A stretch of DNA of 64,000 bases from assembly GCF_019797845.1 (NCBI RefSeq), contig NZ_CP081864.1, forward strand, positions 1,798,001 through 1,862,000, given 5' to 3'. Under the pieces are notes generated by a model. That model ran no database searches. It saw only the letters and a list, made by a program, of their open reading frames with translations, and was not told where the DNA came from. This DNA is from Symbiopectobacterium purcellii (GTDB lineage Bacteria > Pseudomonadota > Gammaproteobacteria > Enterobacterales > Enterobacteriaceae). Both the position numbers and the translations under genes were made by a program. Below, piece after piece: positions 8,387-17,232 of the stretch (the first letter of the stretch is position 1; each line of letters begins with the position of its first letter).

Positions 8387-9436
8387 ATGGATAATATTTT
8401 TGATACCAGCGTGTTGGTTCAGGTTGTTCCTAATCTGTTGACCAGCCAGAACTGGCTACTTGATAGCTTCTTCCCAAACGTAGTGACTTCTGATACCGAA
8501 GAAGTTGCCATTGATGTTGATGTCGGCCTGCGTCGTATGGCCCCGTTTGTTTCCCCGCTGGTGGAGGGAAAACTGGTTGAATCCAAAAAATACCAGACCA
8601 ACAGTTTTAAACCTGCCTACGTCAAAGACTTACGTGCTCCCGACCTTCGGAAACCGATTCGTCGCCAGATTGGTGAGCGTATCGGCGGTGAATATACGGC
8701 TGCAGAGCGGGAAATGATCAACCTACAGTTTGAGATGGCCGATCAAATTGACATGATTAACCGTCGCCTAGAGTGGATGGCATCCAGTGCTCTGACCACC
8801 GGTACGGTCACAGTTACCGGAGAAGGGTATGAAACCCAGGTGGTGAACTTTGGGCGCTCTTCTGATCTGACCATTACCCTGAGTGGTTCTGATAAATGGC
8901 CATTGAGTGTCGCTGCAGGCACAACCAACACACAGCCTTCCGACGACATTGAAGAGTGGCAGACCCTGATCCTGAAAAACTCCGGTGCAGTCCCTACGGA
9001 CTTGGTGTTCACCACTAAATCGTGGAAGGCGTTCCGTCTTGATACCACCATCAAAGACAACGCGATCACTTTCCCGAATATGAGTCCATTCGGTAATCAG
9101 ATCAATGCGGGACCTCAGGCAAATAAGGGAGCCGTTTACAAAGGGCGTTGGGGTAACTTTGATCTGTGGCTGTATAACGATTGGTATATTGATCCGCTGG
9201 ACAATATTGAAAAACCCATGATCCCGGACGGTGCCGTCATAATGAGTGGTGCCGACTTGATGGGAACCCGCGCATTTGGCGTTATTTTGGATCCTGAGTT
9301 TAATTACGGCCCCATGGCCTATGCACCTAAATCCTGGGTTGAAAAGAACCCAGCACAGCGACTGATTTTAACGCAGTCCTCCCCTCTGGTAATCCCCAGC
9401 CGAGTAAATGCCTCTCTTTGTGCAAAGGTGGTGTGA
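8387..9436 (+). CDS. Major capsid protein, lambda gpE family
   Basis: A 349-residue protein; lambda gpE is 341. It shows 'SFFPNVVTSDTEEVAIDVDVGLRRMAPFVSP' near the N-terminus, 'GERIGGEYTAAEREMINLQFEMADQIDMINRRLEWMASSAL' in the long-helix region, and a C-terminal 'VEKNPAQRLILTQSSPLVIPSR', all typical of the family. ATG 8387 is preferred because family members begin this close to the 'LLTSQNWLLDSFFP' segment; upstream in-frame ATGs at 8330 and 8375 lack a good ribosome site. It builds the icosahedral head. Confidence 0.88.
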   Translation: MDNIFDTSVLVQVVPNLLTSQNWLLDSFFPNVVTSDTEEVAIDVDVGLRRMAPFVSPLVEGKLVESKKYQTNSFKPAYVKDLRAPDLRKPIRRQIGERIGGEYTAAEREMINLQFEMADQIDMINRRLEWMASSALTTGTVTVTGEGYETQVVNFGRSSDLTITLSGSDKWPLSVAAGTTNTQPSDDIEEWQTLILKNSGAVPTDLVFTTKSWKAFRLDTTIKDNAITFPNMSPFGNQINAGPQANKGAVYKGRWGNFDLWLYNDWYIDPLDNIEKPMIPDGAVIMSGADLMGTRAFGVILDPEFNYGPMAYAPKSWVEKNPAQRLILTQSSPLVIPSRVNASLCAKVV

Positions 9437-9437
9437 A

Positions 9438-9788
9438 ATGGCGAAAACTGACAAAACCCAGGTAGCAGACGAAGACCTGAACGCCGGTGGGGAAACAACG
9501 CCGGTGGCGGCTAACAACAGCGCTGAAACGTCAACCATGGTTGAAGGCAGCAATAGTGATAGCACTGAAACACCGTTAACCAGTGAAGATGTGACTACTC
9601 CACAATATGTTGTGTTGAAGGGTAATCACGTCCGGCATGATGGTGAGGTATACCGTGAGAACGATACCATCCCAGTCAGCGGGTCTGATGCTGTGCGCTT
9701 GATGAACGCTGGGGTGATTGGCGATATCGAGGTGCTACGCCAGCGTACGCTATCGGCTAAGCCAGCAGTCAGTGTTTCGACGGAGTAA
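9438..9788 (+). CDS. Phage protein of unknown function after capsid gene (DUF7210-like)
   Basis: A 116-residue protein. The first 55 residues are low-complexity (Thr, Ser, Asn, Glu). The C-terminal 60 residues, 'YVVLKGNHVRHDGEVYRENDTIPVSGSDAVRLMNAGVIG', form a compact domain seen in many phage proteins encoded between capsid and tail-connector genes; by position it corresponds to lambda FI, which it does not clearly resemble. The first candidate start (9408) lies within the capsid gene; ATG 9438 begins directly after its stop. Confidence 0.55.
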   Translation: MAKTDKTQVADEDLNAGGETTPVAANNSAETSTMVEGSNSDSTETPLTSEDVTTPQYVVLKGNHVRHDGEVYRENDTIPVSGSDAVRLMNAGVIGDIEVLRQRTLSAKPAVSVSTE

Positions 9789-9790
9789 CT

Positions 9791-10150
9791 ATGGGCGTTA
9801 ACTGGGACCTGCATCTTCTTGCACCCCTGCATGGCATTTTCGGCGATGAACACGAGTACCGGCCAAAAGATGGCGTCCCGTTCACAGTGAACGGGATTTT
9901 TGATCGTGGCTATGTTCAGGCTGCGGAAAACCTGGATGGCGACTCGGAAATTAATACCACCAATCCGGCGTTGGGTGTGCGTGATGCCGACTTTATTTCC
10001 TCGGGTTACGCCTTGCCGGTACAGGGTGATCGCGTCTTTATCAATACCGTCGGCGGTGTGCCGGTGAATCAACTTTTTATCGTTGCGGATGTGCAGCCGG
10101 ACAGCCATGGCGGTTCGAAGTTGGTGCTCAACTTGGTGAAAAAACGATGA
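9791..10150 (+). CDS. Head-tail connector protein, gpFII-like
   Basis: A 119-residue protein (lambda FII 117). It has the beta-rich 'FTVNGIFDRGYVQAAENLDGDSEINTTNPALGVRDADF' pattern found in phage head-tail joining proteins. Position between the capsid cluster and the tail terminator gene fits. It overlaps the next gene by four bases (ATGA). Confidence 0.65.
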   Translation: MGVNWDLHLLAPLHGIFGDEHEYRPKDGVPFTVNGIFDRGYVQAAENLDGDSEINTTNPALGVRDADFISSGYALPVQGDRVFINTVGGVPVNQLFIVADVQPDSHGGSKLVLNLVKKR

Positions 10151-10692
10151 ATGCAGCCACGGTTCGCCAACTGGTGGTGGAGGCGCTGCAAGGGGCGACG
10201 GACGCGGCGGATCGCGTGTATTCGCCGCGTGATTTGCCTACCACCCGTGATATGTACCCGATTCTACTGGTGCAAACCCCCTTTGACCTTAAACATTCGC
10301 AGGGACGCAACACCCCGGCATTTACCACCGTCACCACCGTTCGTATTACTGGCCGCGTGCAGGAATATGACGGTGAAACCGAAGACGATGGCGCAATGGA
10401 GGCGGAGTTAGCGTTGGAAGCGTTGCGAGAGCAAGTCGAGCGGGCGGTTATCAACAGTTATGACCTTACCCGGCACATCCAGCAATTTTCCCAAGTGCGT
10501 TCAACGATAGATATCGACGCCAGCGGCGAAGGCCACTTGGCCCAACTGCTGCTGGAGATCGATATTGAATACTACCAGGGGCCGGAAGATTTTTACCCCG
10601 TCGAAACCCATACGCTGCAGGGCGTTGATATCACTATCAAGATGCCGACGGGCACCAACCAACCCATCGTAAACATCGATCTCACGGAGTAA
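10147..10692 (+). CDS. Tail terminator / tail completion protein
   Basis: A 181-residue protein that starts inside the connector stop codon. The N-terminal part 'VRQLVVEALQGATDAADRVYSPRDLPTTRDMYPILLVQTP' and the later 'YPVETHTLQGVDITIKMP' match the pattern of phage tail completion proteins that cap the tail tube and join it to the head. Assigned mainly by position between connector and sheath genes and by pattern. Confidence 0.6.
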   Translation: MNAATVRQLVVEALQGATDAADRVYSPRDLPTTRDMYPILLVQTPFDLKHSQGRNTPAFTTVTTVRITGRVQEYDGETEDDGAMEAELALEALREQVERAVINSYDLTRHIQQFSQVRSTIDIDASGEGHLAQLLLEIDIEYYQGPEDFYPVETHTLQGVDITIKMPTGTNQPIVNIDLTE

Positions 10693-10695
10693 TCC

Positions 10696-10863
10696 ATGAA
10701 AGTCAAACCGACCGCCGGGCGCGCTGTGCGTGATCCGGTTAAAGGCACGCTTTTGCCCGAATCCGGTGCAGACGTGCAGGATTCGCCGTTCTGGCGTCGC
10801 CGTCTGCGTGACGGTGATGTGGAATTGGTGACGACCAAAACCAGTACCAAAGGGGACCAATAA
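10696..10863 (+). CDS. DUF2635 phage protein (Mu-type, upstream of sheath)
   Basis: A short gene of 55 codons, ATG 10696 to TAA 10861-10863. The product starts 'MKVKPTAGRAVRDPVKGTLLPESGADV' in two adjoining blocks and continues with 'SPFWRRRLRDGDVEL', the DUF2635 pattern. This tiny protein is regularly found just before the tail sheath gene in Mu-like phages. Its function is not known. The stop codon shares its last base with the sheath ATG (10863), so expression is coupled. Confidence 0.8.
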   Translation: MKVKPTAGRAVRDPVKGTLLPESGADVQDSPFWRRRLRDGDVELVTTKTSTKGDQ

Positions 10864-12353
10864 TGGTGTCATTCAGCAAAATTCCCAACCAGATTCGGGT
10901 TCCGTTGTTCTATGCCGAGTTTGATAACTCGCAGGCTAATACCGCCACGGCTACCCAGCGCACGCTGATTATTGGGCAACAGTTGGACAGTAGCAGCCAG
11001 GCCGCCAATATTCCGGCGCTAGCGTCTTCTGCGTCTACCGTGGCGGGTTTATACGGCGATGGATCAATGCTCCACTCCCTGATTGCTGCCTATTTGGCTA
11101 ACGATAGCTCGGCGATCATTCATGTTCTGCCGCTGGCAGATGATGCAACGGCCATGACAGCGGCGACCGGCACCCTCACGGTGGCGTCCGCACCCTCCGC
11201 AACGGGCGTCATTTCCCTGTATATCGCTGGGGCGCGCGTCCAGTTAACGGTAACGGCAACGGATTCTGTCAGCGAGATAGCCACGGCACTCGCGGCAAAG
11301 ATCAATGCCAAATCGGGAATGCCGGTAACGGCAATCGCCGCTGCTGCGGTGATTACGCTAACGGCAAAAAACCGGGGCGCGCATGGCAATGATATTGACC
11401 TGCGTTTGAATTATCAGGGCAGCACCGGCGGCGAATCCATGCCTAGCGGTTTGACGCTGACCATTACCGCGATGGCCGGTGGGCTGGGTGCGCCAGAACT
11501 GGATGATGCACTGGCTAACCTGGGGGATACCAGCTACGACTTTATCGTCAACCCCTACACAGACACCACCTCACTGGATGCGGTGAAAAGCTTCCTGGAC
11601 GATTCAACGGGGCGTTGGAGCTATAACCAATTGCTGTATGGTCATGCGTTCGGCTGTGTGGCAGGCAGCTATGGCGTGTTAACCGCCAAGGGGGAGGCCC
11701 GTAACAATCAGCATGAAACCCTGCTGGGTGTTTATGGTTCACCAACCCCCGCCTATGTATGGACTGCCGCGTTGGTGGGTGCCATTGCCCCCTCAGTACG
11801 AAACGATCCGGGCCGACCGACTCAAACGCTGGATATTTCCGGTGTATTGGCACCGCCCAAGGAAAGTCGCTTTCAGTGGGCTGAACGCAATAACTTGCTG
11901 TTCAGTGGTATCTCAACCTTTACCGTAGCGGATGATGACAGTGTGCAGGTGGAAAATATCATTACCACCTACCAGAAAAACAGTTACGGCGCGGAGGATG
12001 ACAGCTATCTGCAGATCGAAACCCTGTATCTGCTGATGTTCGTCACCCGCTATCTGAGAACCCAGATCACCTCCAAATTTCCTCGCATGAAGTTGGCTGC
12101 GGATGGCACACGTTTTGCGCCAGGGCAGGCCATCGTGACGCCCAAAATCATTAAGGCAGAATTGATCGCGCAATACACCACGCTGGAATATAACGGCTAT
12201 GTCCAGGACACCGACGGATTTGCCGATGGGCTACTGGTGGAGCAAGACACTAGCAACCCGAATCGGGTCAATGTGTTGTGGGATGGTGTGCTGATCAACC
12301 AGTTACGCATTTTCGCCGTGCTCAATCAATTCCGCCTGCAAGCGTCGGCTTAA
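10863..12353 (+). CDS. Contractile tail sheath protein, Mu gpL-like
   Basis: A 496-residue protein, matching the length of Mu gpL (495). The start 'FSKIPNQIRVPLFYAEFDNS' and the middle part with 'GALRNDPGRPTQ'-like 'APSVRNDPGRPTQTLDISGV' followed by 'ERNNLLFSGISTFTV' are typical of the Mu-type sheath. Presence of a sheath makes the phage a myovirus in morphology, in contrast to its lambda-type head genes. Subunits stack around the tube and contract on infection. Confidence 0.88.
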   Translation: MVSFSKIPNQIRVPLFYAEFDNSQANTATATQRTLIIGQQLDSSSQAANIPALASSASTVAGLYGDGSMLHSLIAAYLANDSSAIIHVLPLADDATAMTAATGTLTVASAPSATGVISLYIAGARVQLTVTATDSVSEIATALAAKINAKSGMPVTAIAAAAVITLTAKNRGAHGNDIDLRLNYQGSTGGESMPSGLTLTITAMAGGLGAPELDDALANLGDTSYDFIVNPYTDTTSLDAVKSFLDDSTGRWSYNQLLYGHAFGCVAGSYGVLTAKGEARNNQHETLLGVYGSPTPAYVWTAALVGAIAPSVRNDPGRPTQTLDISGVLAPPKESRFQWAERNNLLFSGISTFTVADDDSVQVENIITTYQKNSYGAEDDSYLQIETLYLLMFVTRYLRTQITSKFPRMKLAADGTRFAPGQAIVTPKIIKAELIAQYTTLEYNGYVQDTDGFADGLLVEQDTSNPNRVNVLWDGVLINQLRIFAVLNQFRLQASA

Positions 12354-12362
12354 GGAGTCACC

Positions 12363-12731
12363 ATGGCAGATACATCAAATCGTCTGGCGGGAACGGCGTA
12401 CGTTACCGTGGATGGCCTCAGTATTATGGTTGCTGGCCAGTTTCAATATCGCCCGTCGGGTGTCGAACGCACCACGTTAGTCGGTATGGACGGGATCCAT
12501 GGTTATAGCGAAAAACCCACATCCGGGTTTATTTCGATTCAGGTGCGAGATAGCGGTGGTACCACTGTTTCCGATTTTAATGGCATGACCAACGTCACGG
12601 TCAGCGCTGAACTGGCGAACGGGAAAACTATCCTGGGTACCGCTATGTGGTCGGTAAATACCCAAGACGTTGAATCAGAAAATGCCACGCTTACCCTTCG
12701 TTTCGAAGGTGGTAGCGTCAAGGAGTACTAA
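12363..12731 (+). CDS. Tail tube protein, Mu gpM-like
   Basis: A 122-residue protein (Mu gpM 118) starting ten bases after the sheath stop with GGAGT as ribosome site. 'NRLAGTAYVTVDGLSIMVAGQF' and 'VERTTLVGMDGIHGYSE' are family features. It forms the inner tube through which DNA passes. The order sheath-tube-chaperone-tape measure is the standard one for contractile tails. Confidence 0.88.
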   Translation: MADTSNRLAGTAYVTVDGLSIMVAGQFQYRPSGVERTTLVGMDGIHGYSEKPTSGFISIQVRDSGGTTVSDFNGMTNVTVSAELANGKTILGTAMWSVNTQDVESENATLTLRFEGGSVKEY

Positions 12732-12732
12732 G

Positions 12733-13148
12733 ATGGAAAAAACCAAAATCATTCCATTATCGAAACCGTTAGACGATAAGACGCAGAAAACCGCCTGGGA
12801 ACAGATTGAACTGCGTGAACCTGCTTTGTTGGAAGTTGAGCAGTTCTACGACAAACAGACCAAATCAAGTTCACTGGCTGCGATGCGCTTACTTATCTCT
12901 CTGGTTTCTGGTGTGCCTGAGTCTGCACTGGGGCGAATGGCATTCACCGATTATCGCGAGTGTGAGGGTTTTTTGTTGGGTTTTTTGACCTACGAGAAAT
13001 AGAAGCGTGGCGCGAACTGGCTGCTGATATCACGTTATATTTCCATTGGGAACCTGATGTCGCCTGGGGGATGACCTACACAAAGCTACAATGGTGGGCA
13101 TCCCAGGCAAAACGTATTGCAAAAATAAAGGCGAATAATAATGGCTAA
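12733..13148 (+). CDS. Tail assembly chaperone, made in two forms by -1 frameshift (Mu gp41/gp42-like)
   Basis: Frame 0 runs from ATG 12733 to TAG 13000-13002 and gives an 89-residue protein ('KIIPLSKPLDDKTQKTAWEQIELREPALLEVE'). Near its end are two slippery heptamers, TTTTTTG at 12969 and 12981, in the correct phase (T TTT TTG). After a -1 slip at either, the frame reads 'GFFDLREIEAWRELAADITLYFHWEPDVAWG' and ends with TAA 13146-13148, giving about 138 residues. Such paired products, sharing an N-terminus, guide tape-measure and tube assembly in long-tailed phages. The extended end overlaps the tape measure start at 13141. Confidence 0.8.
12969..12987 (+). promoter_or_regulatory. Two tandem TTTTTTG slippery sites for -1 frameshifting
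   Basis: The heptamer TTTTTTG occurs at 12969-12975 and again at 12981-12987, both with the frame-0 phase T TTT TTG required for tandem tRNA slippage. A -1 slip at either leads into the same open frame, which has no stop until 13146. Having two equivalent sites 12 bases apart is unusual. I did not identify a clear stimulatory hairpin. Confidence 0.75.
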
Positions 13149-15273
13149 TGCATTCGATTTTGAGTTGACAGCTAATGATCAAGCTAGTGCCACGGTTATT
13201 CGCATAGAAGAAGCCATTCGTCGTATTAACCCACAATTAGATAAAACCAAGGATGGTTTAAAACTGGGAGGTAGTGAGTCAGTTGATAGTGTGGCTAAAA
13301 TCAATAAAGTTATGGACGGCTTGGGCCGGTCGGCGAAGGATAGCGTTCAGTTTATCGGCGACATAGTCCCACCGTTGAAGATGATCACCGGTCTGACGGC
13401 CGGGTTGGGTGGTGTGGCTACAGCCATAAATGCAGCGATGAAGGGCATGACCAATTTTGCTAATTATGGGTATCGTATGGATACCACAGCAAAAAATATA
13501 AGTATGTCTACCAGGGCGCTCCAAGAGTTGACCGGTGCGATGGTTGAAAATGGATCGAAGCGTGAGGATGCAGAAAATGCACTGGTAGACCTGTTTAATA
13601 AGGCCGGTGATGCCAAGCGCGGGCAAAACGCTGGGTTTATGGGGTTGTTATTGCAGGAAGGAATAGACATCCATCCCACTAAAGAAGGGCTGGTGGATAT
13701 TGGCCGATTGATTGATGACATTAACCAAAAAATGCAGACCCTGTCTCCCGGAAAACAGGCGTTGTGGAGCCAGAAACTGGCTTTATCTCCCGAATTACTG
13801 AGTTATTTGCGTAATACCACAGAGCAGGTGCAAAAACTTAAGGATCAGGCACAACGTGATGGGCTGATTCTCAGCGATAAAGACGTGCAAAATGCCGTGG
13901 CCTTTCGGCAAAACATTAATGAAATTTCATCCCGTTACGATGGGTTGATTTTAAAATCTCAGGCATGGTTGGGAAAAGAATCAGATAATCCAACCTCGAA
14001 GGCCCTCAGAGAAATGAAAAAACATGATAAGGATGATGAAAATCAGTTTTATCATGGCGATAAACAACAGGACATGATGGCCCGAGCAAGAAGGGATAAA
14101 GAATTTAAAGATGCTTTAACGTTTAAAGAAGGGGTCGAGCTGGCCATTGGGCGCCCAGGTAAACCGTTGCAAGATAAATTGAACCGTAAATATTCAATAG
14201 ATTGGACGGCACAGCAATTGCAAAAGGATATGGCAACGGTTAACCCCCCCAGAGTTTATGAACCTGCCAATCCAGCCAATGGCCCTTTCAACGAACCAAG
14301 CAGTAAGACACTGGGGCTGCGAAATAATAATCCGGGCAATCTGAGAACTGCACCCAATACAACCGGGAGCAATGGCGGTTTTGCCACCTTTGCTTCTCCA
14401 AACGATGGCTTGGCGGCGATGGCGCGCCAACTGATGTTATATGGTGATCGCGGGACCAGCAGGTTAAACGATATTATTTCTACCTACGCCCCCCCTCGTG
14501 AAAATGACACTCGATCTTATATTAGGGCCGTTTCGCAAACAACAGGGTATGAACCGTCACAACCGCTGAACCTGCATGATCCCGCCACGCTACAGACGTT
14601 AATGGCAGCGATGATCAAGCATGAGAATAAAGCTCAGCCATTCAGTGGCCGCGATATAATGAACGGGATCGCTAACGCAACACATGATGCTCGCTGGAGC
14701 GGGTTACGTGATAGCAATAACCTTTACGCTCAGCGTAATCAAAACCTGTCTACGCCAACCGGTAAAGAGCAGGGGCAGCGGGATGAACGCTGGAACGCCT
14801 TGGGTGGGCGTGACACACTGTCGCCTGTGCGTAATCAGAACTTGGATGATCCACAGTGGAGATCACAAAGACAGGTGAGCAACGGGGGAGAAGACCCTCT
14901 GCGTGACACAAATCTTTTCTCCTTGGGTAAACAGAGCCCCGTGCGGTGGGATAACGACGACCACTACCCTGAGCGCAAGCAGCACACCAATGATCCGATA
15001 TTCAGCCCGTCAGTGCCGGAAGATGAACGCCAGGTTGGGCAGTCTGATGCTACAGTGAATCAACAAAATCAACAGAATGCCAGCGATTCCATTTTCAGGC
15101 AGCAAGATCAAGGTCGTGGGGATGTTATCGCTGATAAGGTATCCAATGCGATTCGCTCTGTGCTGGTGGACAACAAGATGCAGATCGAGGTCACGCTGGT
15201 GGATGACAAAACCGGAGAAAAGAAAACGTTCTCCGGCACAGGTCCAAAAATATCAACGGCTATGCAATGGTAA
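13141..15273 (+). CDS. Tail tape measure protein with embedded peptidoglycan-hydrolase-like domain
   Basis: A 710-residue protein following the frameshifted chaperone, the tape measure position. The N-terminus 'FDFELTANDQASATVIRIEEAIRRI' and a hydrophobic segment at residues 78-105 ('IVPPLKMITGLTAGLGGVATAINAAM') are typical. Residues about 395-520 contain 'GLRNNNPGNLR' then 'GFATFASPNDGLAAMARQLMLYGDRGTSRLNDIISTYAPP', the pattern of virion-associated lysozyme-like domains. The part beyond residue 520 is rich in Asn, Gln and Asp and repeats 'RDxxNL' or 'RNQNL' units. The protein likely sets tail length and locally opens the cell wall. The hydrolase call is by motif recognition. Confidence 0.75.
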   Translation: MANAFDFELTANDQASATVIRIEEAIRRINPQLDKTKDGLKLGGSESVDSVAKINKVMDGLGRSAKDSVQFIGDIVPPLKMITGLTAGLGGVATAINAAMKGMTNFANYGYRMDTTAKNISMSTRALQELTGAMVENGSKREDAENALVDLFNKAGDAKRGQNAGFMGLLLQEGIDIHPTKEGLVDIGRLIDDINQKMQTLSPGKQALWSQKLALSPELLSYLRNTTEQVQKLKDQAQRDGLILSDKDVQNAVAFRQNINEISSRYDGLILKSQAWLGKESDNPTSKALREMKKHDKDDENQFYHGDKQQDMMARARRDKEFKDALTFKEGVELAIGRPGKPLQDKLNRKYSIDWTAQQLQKDMATVNPPRVYEPANPANGPFNEPSSKTLGLRNNNPGNLRTAPNTTGSNGGFATFASPNDGLAAMARQLMLYGDRGTSRLNDIISTYAPPRENDTRSYIRAVSQTTGYEPSQPLNLHDPATLQTLMAAMIKHENKAQPFSGRDIMNGIANATHDARWSGLRDSNNLYAQRNQNLSTPTGKEQGQRDERWNALGGRDTLSPVRNQNLDDPQWRSQRQVSNGGEDPLRDTNLFSLGKQSPVRWDNDDHYPERKQHTNDPIFSPSVPEDERQVGQSDATVNQQNQQNASDSIFRQQDQGRGDVIADKVSNAIRSVLVDNKMQIEVTLVDDKTGEKKTFSGTGPKISTAMQW

Positions 15274-15285
15274 TGGTGGTTGAAA

Positions 15286-15762
15286 ATGCGTAAATGGTGT
15301 TTGTTGTTGCTTGCCCTATTATCTACCCAGGCGCTCTCATGGAACATCACGACTAACAAACAAGAACTGAAAGGCAATGAAAACGCCATAATGGTCTTGC
15401 CGGTTAGTGAGAGTAAAATGATCGGTTTCAAATGCAAAGAAGGCCGGTTGTCGTTGACCTATTACTTTTCAGACCAGCGCACACTGCTGAAAAAAGACCT
15501 TTATGGCGCATTGATATTTAAAATAGACGGTGCCGAATTCAGAATGGAAGGACCGCTGACCCGGCAAAATATTCTCTCGATTGGTATTACACTCGATGAT
15601 CATGAAACTTTGTTGACCATTTTGAAACTTCTTGCGAAAAATCCGAAAGGGTTTTATGTACTGGAAGAGTTGGAGTACGCCTATCGCCCTTATAAAATTG
15701 GATTATATGATCCGGTTTCCAGTGTCAAAAAATTTACCAAACTGTGCAATATTGCCCTGTAG
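15286..15762 (+). CDS. Small secreted protein of unknown function, possible moron
   Basis: ATG 15286 begins a 158-residue protein with a classic signal peptide: 'MRKWC', a leucine-rich core, and a probable cut after 'STQALS'. The mature part is mixed alpha/beta and has two cysteines far apart, which could form a disulphide in the periplasm. I do not recognise a family. It lies between tape measure and the gpN gene, where Mu has no such gene, and is followed by an intrinsic terminator. A secreted protein with its own terminator in a tail operon suggests a lysogen-expressed addition (moron), but no promoter was found. Confidence 0.6.
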   Translation: MRKWCLLLLALLSTQALSWNITTNKQELKGNENAIMVLPVSESKMIGFKCKEGRLSLTYYFSDQRTLLKKDLYGALIFKIDGAEFRMEGPLTRQNILSIGITLDDHETLLTILKLLAKNPKGFYVLEELEYAYRPYKIGLYDPVSSVKKFTKLCNIAL

Positions 15763-15785
15763 CGTCAGTTAATTTGCGAAACAAC

Positions 15786-15812
15786 AGCTCCGCGTGTCGG
15801 GGCTTTTTTTTT
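15786..15812 (+). terminator. Intrinsic terminator after the secreted-protein gene
   Basis: AGCTCCG at 15786-15792 pairs with CGGGGCT at 15798-15804 (one G:U), with a 5-base loop, followed by nine T residues. It sits 24 bases after the stop codon at 15762 and before the ribosome site of the gpN gene (CGGAGGAAAG). Late transcription must read through it, so some antitermination or leaky stop is implied. Confidence 0.75.
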
Positions 15813-15828
15813 GCTCGGAGGAAAGTAA

Positions 15829-17232
15829 ATGTCAGTTATTCCATCGCTGCAAAGTCTGGTATCTACTGGTGGTGACAGCTGGGACTGGACCAAAAATTTG
15901 CAAAAAGCGTCGTTCCGTGGGGTACCCTTTGCGGTGATCTCTGCTGATGGTTCCTTTGGCCGCCGTCAGGCTGTGCACGAATACCCATACCGGGATGTAC
16001 CATGGATCGAGGATATGGGGCGTTCCAACCGGAAAATCACTCTCCGGGGCTTTATTGTCCAGAGCAGCAAGCTTTACACCGCATCCGATGTATTCAAGCA
16101 ACGCGATTCGTTGATTGCTGCCTGCGAAACCGGGGAAGCCGGTACCCTGGTTCATCCCACATTGGGAGAGATCATCGTCAGTATTCCCGCTGGTGGGCTT
16201 CGCCTCTCCGAAAGCATGGAACAGGGGCGCATGTTTTCATTCACTCTCTCGGTTATTGAATCAGGTGCAAAAAGATTTGCTATTACTGATGCTGCTAAAG
16301 CGAAGTCATCCGTGACTGAATCCTGGGCGTCCGTTATTTCAAAAACAGCGACCACTTATATTGCGACGGTTAAAGGGGCATTGCGAACCGTTACCCAGGC
16401 AATAAAAACCATAAAGGCCACCCTGTCATACTGGATCAATTCAGTCACGTCATTATCTAATGAAGTCACCAATTTGGGCAATGTGCTATCAAGTACTTTC
16501 GGCAGTGAACGTTATGGTCGTTATAACAGTGGCAGTGTCGGGGGAAATACGTCAGGTGTTGCAGCAACATCGACAACTGAGGGTGATACCACTGATTACG
16601 ATGGGCTGGTTGCGAATAAAATGGCAACGGTGGTGCAGGATCGCGCGGTTATTGCCGCCACAATCAGTGCCCTGCTGGCAACAGAAGAGATTGATAGCCT
16701 AACTGATAACACGCAGCAGACGATCGCTGCGGTAATGGCGGCGGTACCCAATGTTGCCGATTTGCTGCGGGTGTTTGAACGCCTGTCAGCAACAACTGAC
16801 ACCACCCTGTATGGTGATGATCAGGACACCGCCATTCAAACCGCGACATTGAATTATCTTAATATTACCTGTGCCGCCACTATGGCCTATGTGGCCTCGA
16901 CCTATACCCCGACCAGTCGTGATGATGCGACAGCGGTGTTGAGTCGGGTGAGTACTGCGCTGGATGTGGCAGCGGTGACCGCTGCGGATGCGGGATACAT
17001 CGAGGTCTATCAGGCATTGCTGGTACTAAGGACCGACATTACGGATGTGATGCGTGCTGCGGGTGCCGATCTGGCAGAGGTCAAAACGGTGACGCTGCCG
17101 CACCCCATCCCGGCATTGACTCTCTCCAATCAACTCTATCAGGATGCCTCTCGTGCCGGTTCACTGATTAAATCAGCCAATCCAGTGCATCCGGCATTTA
17201 TGCCGACAACGCTTAAGGCGCTGACGTCATGA
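15829..17232 (+). CDS. DNA circularization / tail protein, Mu gpN-like
   Basis: A 467-residue protein (Mu gpN 491). The N-terminus 'WDWTKNLQKASFRGVPFAV' with 'GRRQAVHEYPYRDVPWIEDMGRSNRKITLRGF' is the DNA-circulation N-terminal domain found in Mu gpN. The middle is alanine- and threonine-rich and helical; the end 'DLAEVKTVTLPHPIPALTLSNQLYQDASRAGSLIKSANPVHPAFMP' is also typical. In Mu it is a tail component near the hub. It overlaps the next gene by four bases (ATGA). Confidence 0.85.
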   Translation: MSVIPSLQSLVSTGGDSWDWTKNLQKASFRGVPFAVISADGSFGRRQAVHEYPYRDVPWIEDMGRSNRKITLRGFIVQSSKLYTASDVFKQRDSLIAACETGEAGTLVHPTLGEIIVSIPAGGLRLSESMEQGRMFSFTLSVIESGAKRFAITDAAKAKSSVTESWASVISKTATTYIATVKGALRTVTQAIKTIKATLSYWINSVTSLSNEVTNLGNVLSSTFGSERYGRYNSGSVGGNTSGVAATSTTEGDTTDYDGLVANKMATVVQDRAVIAATISALLATEEIDSLTDNTQQTIAAVMAAVPNVADLLRVFERLSATTDTTLYGDDQDTAIQTATLNYLNITCAATMAYVASTYTPTSRDDATAVLSRVSTALDVAAVTAADAGYIEVYQALLVLRTDITDVMRAAGADLAEVKTVTLPHPIPALTLSNQLYQDASRAGSLIKSANPVHPAFMPTTLKALTS

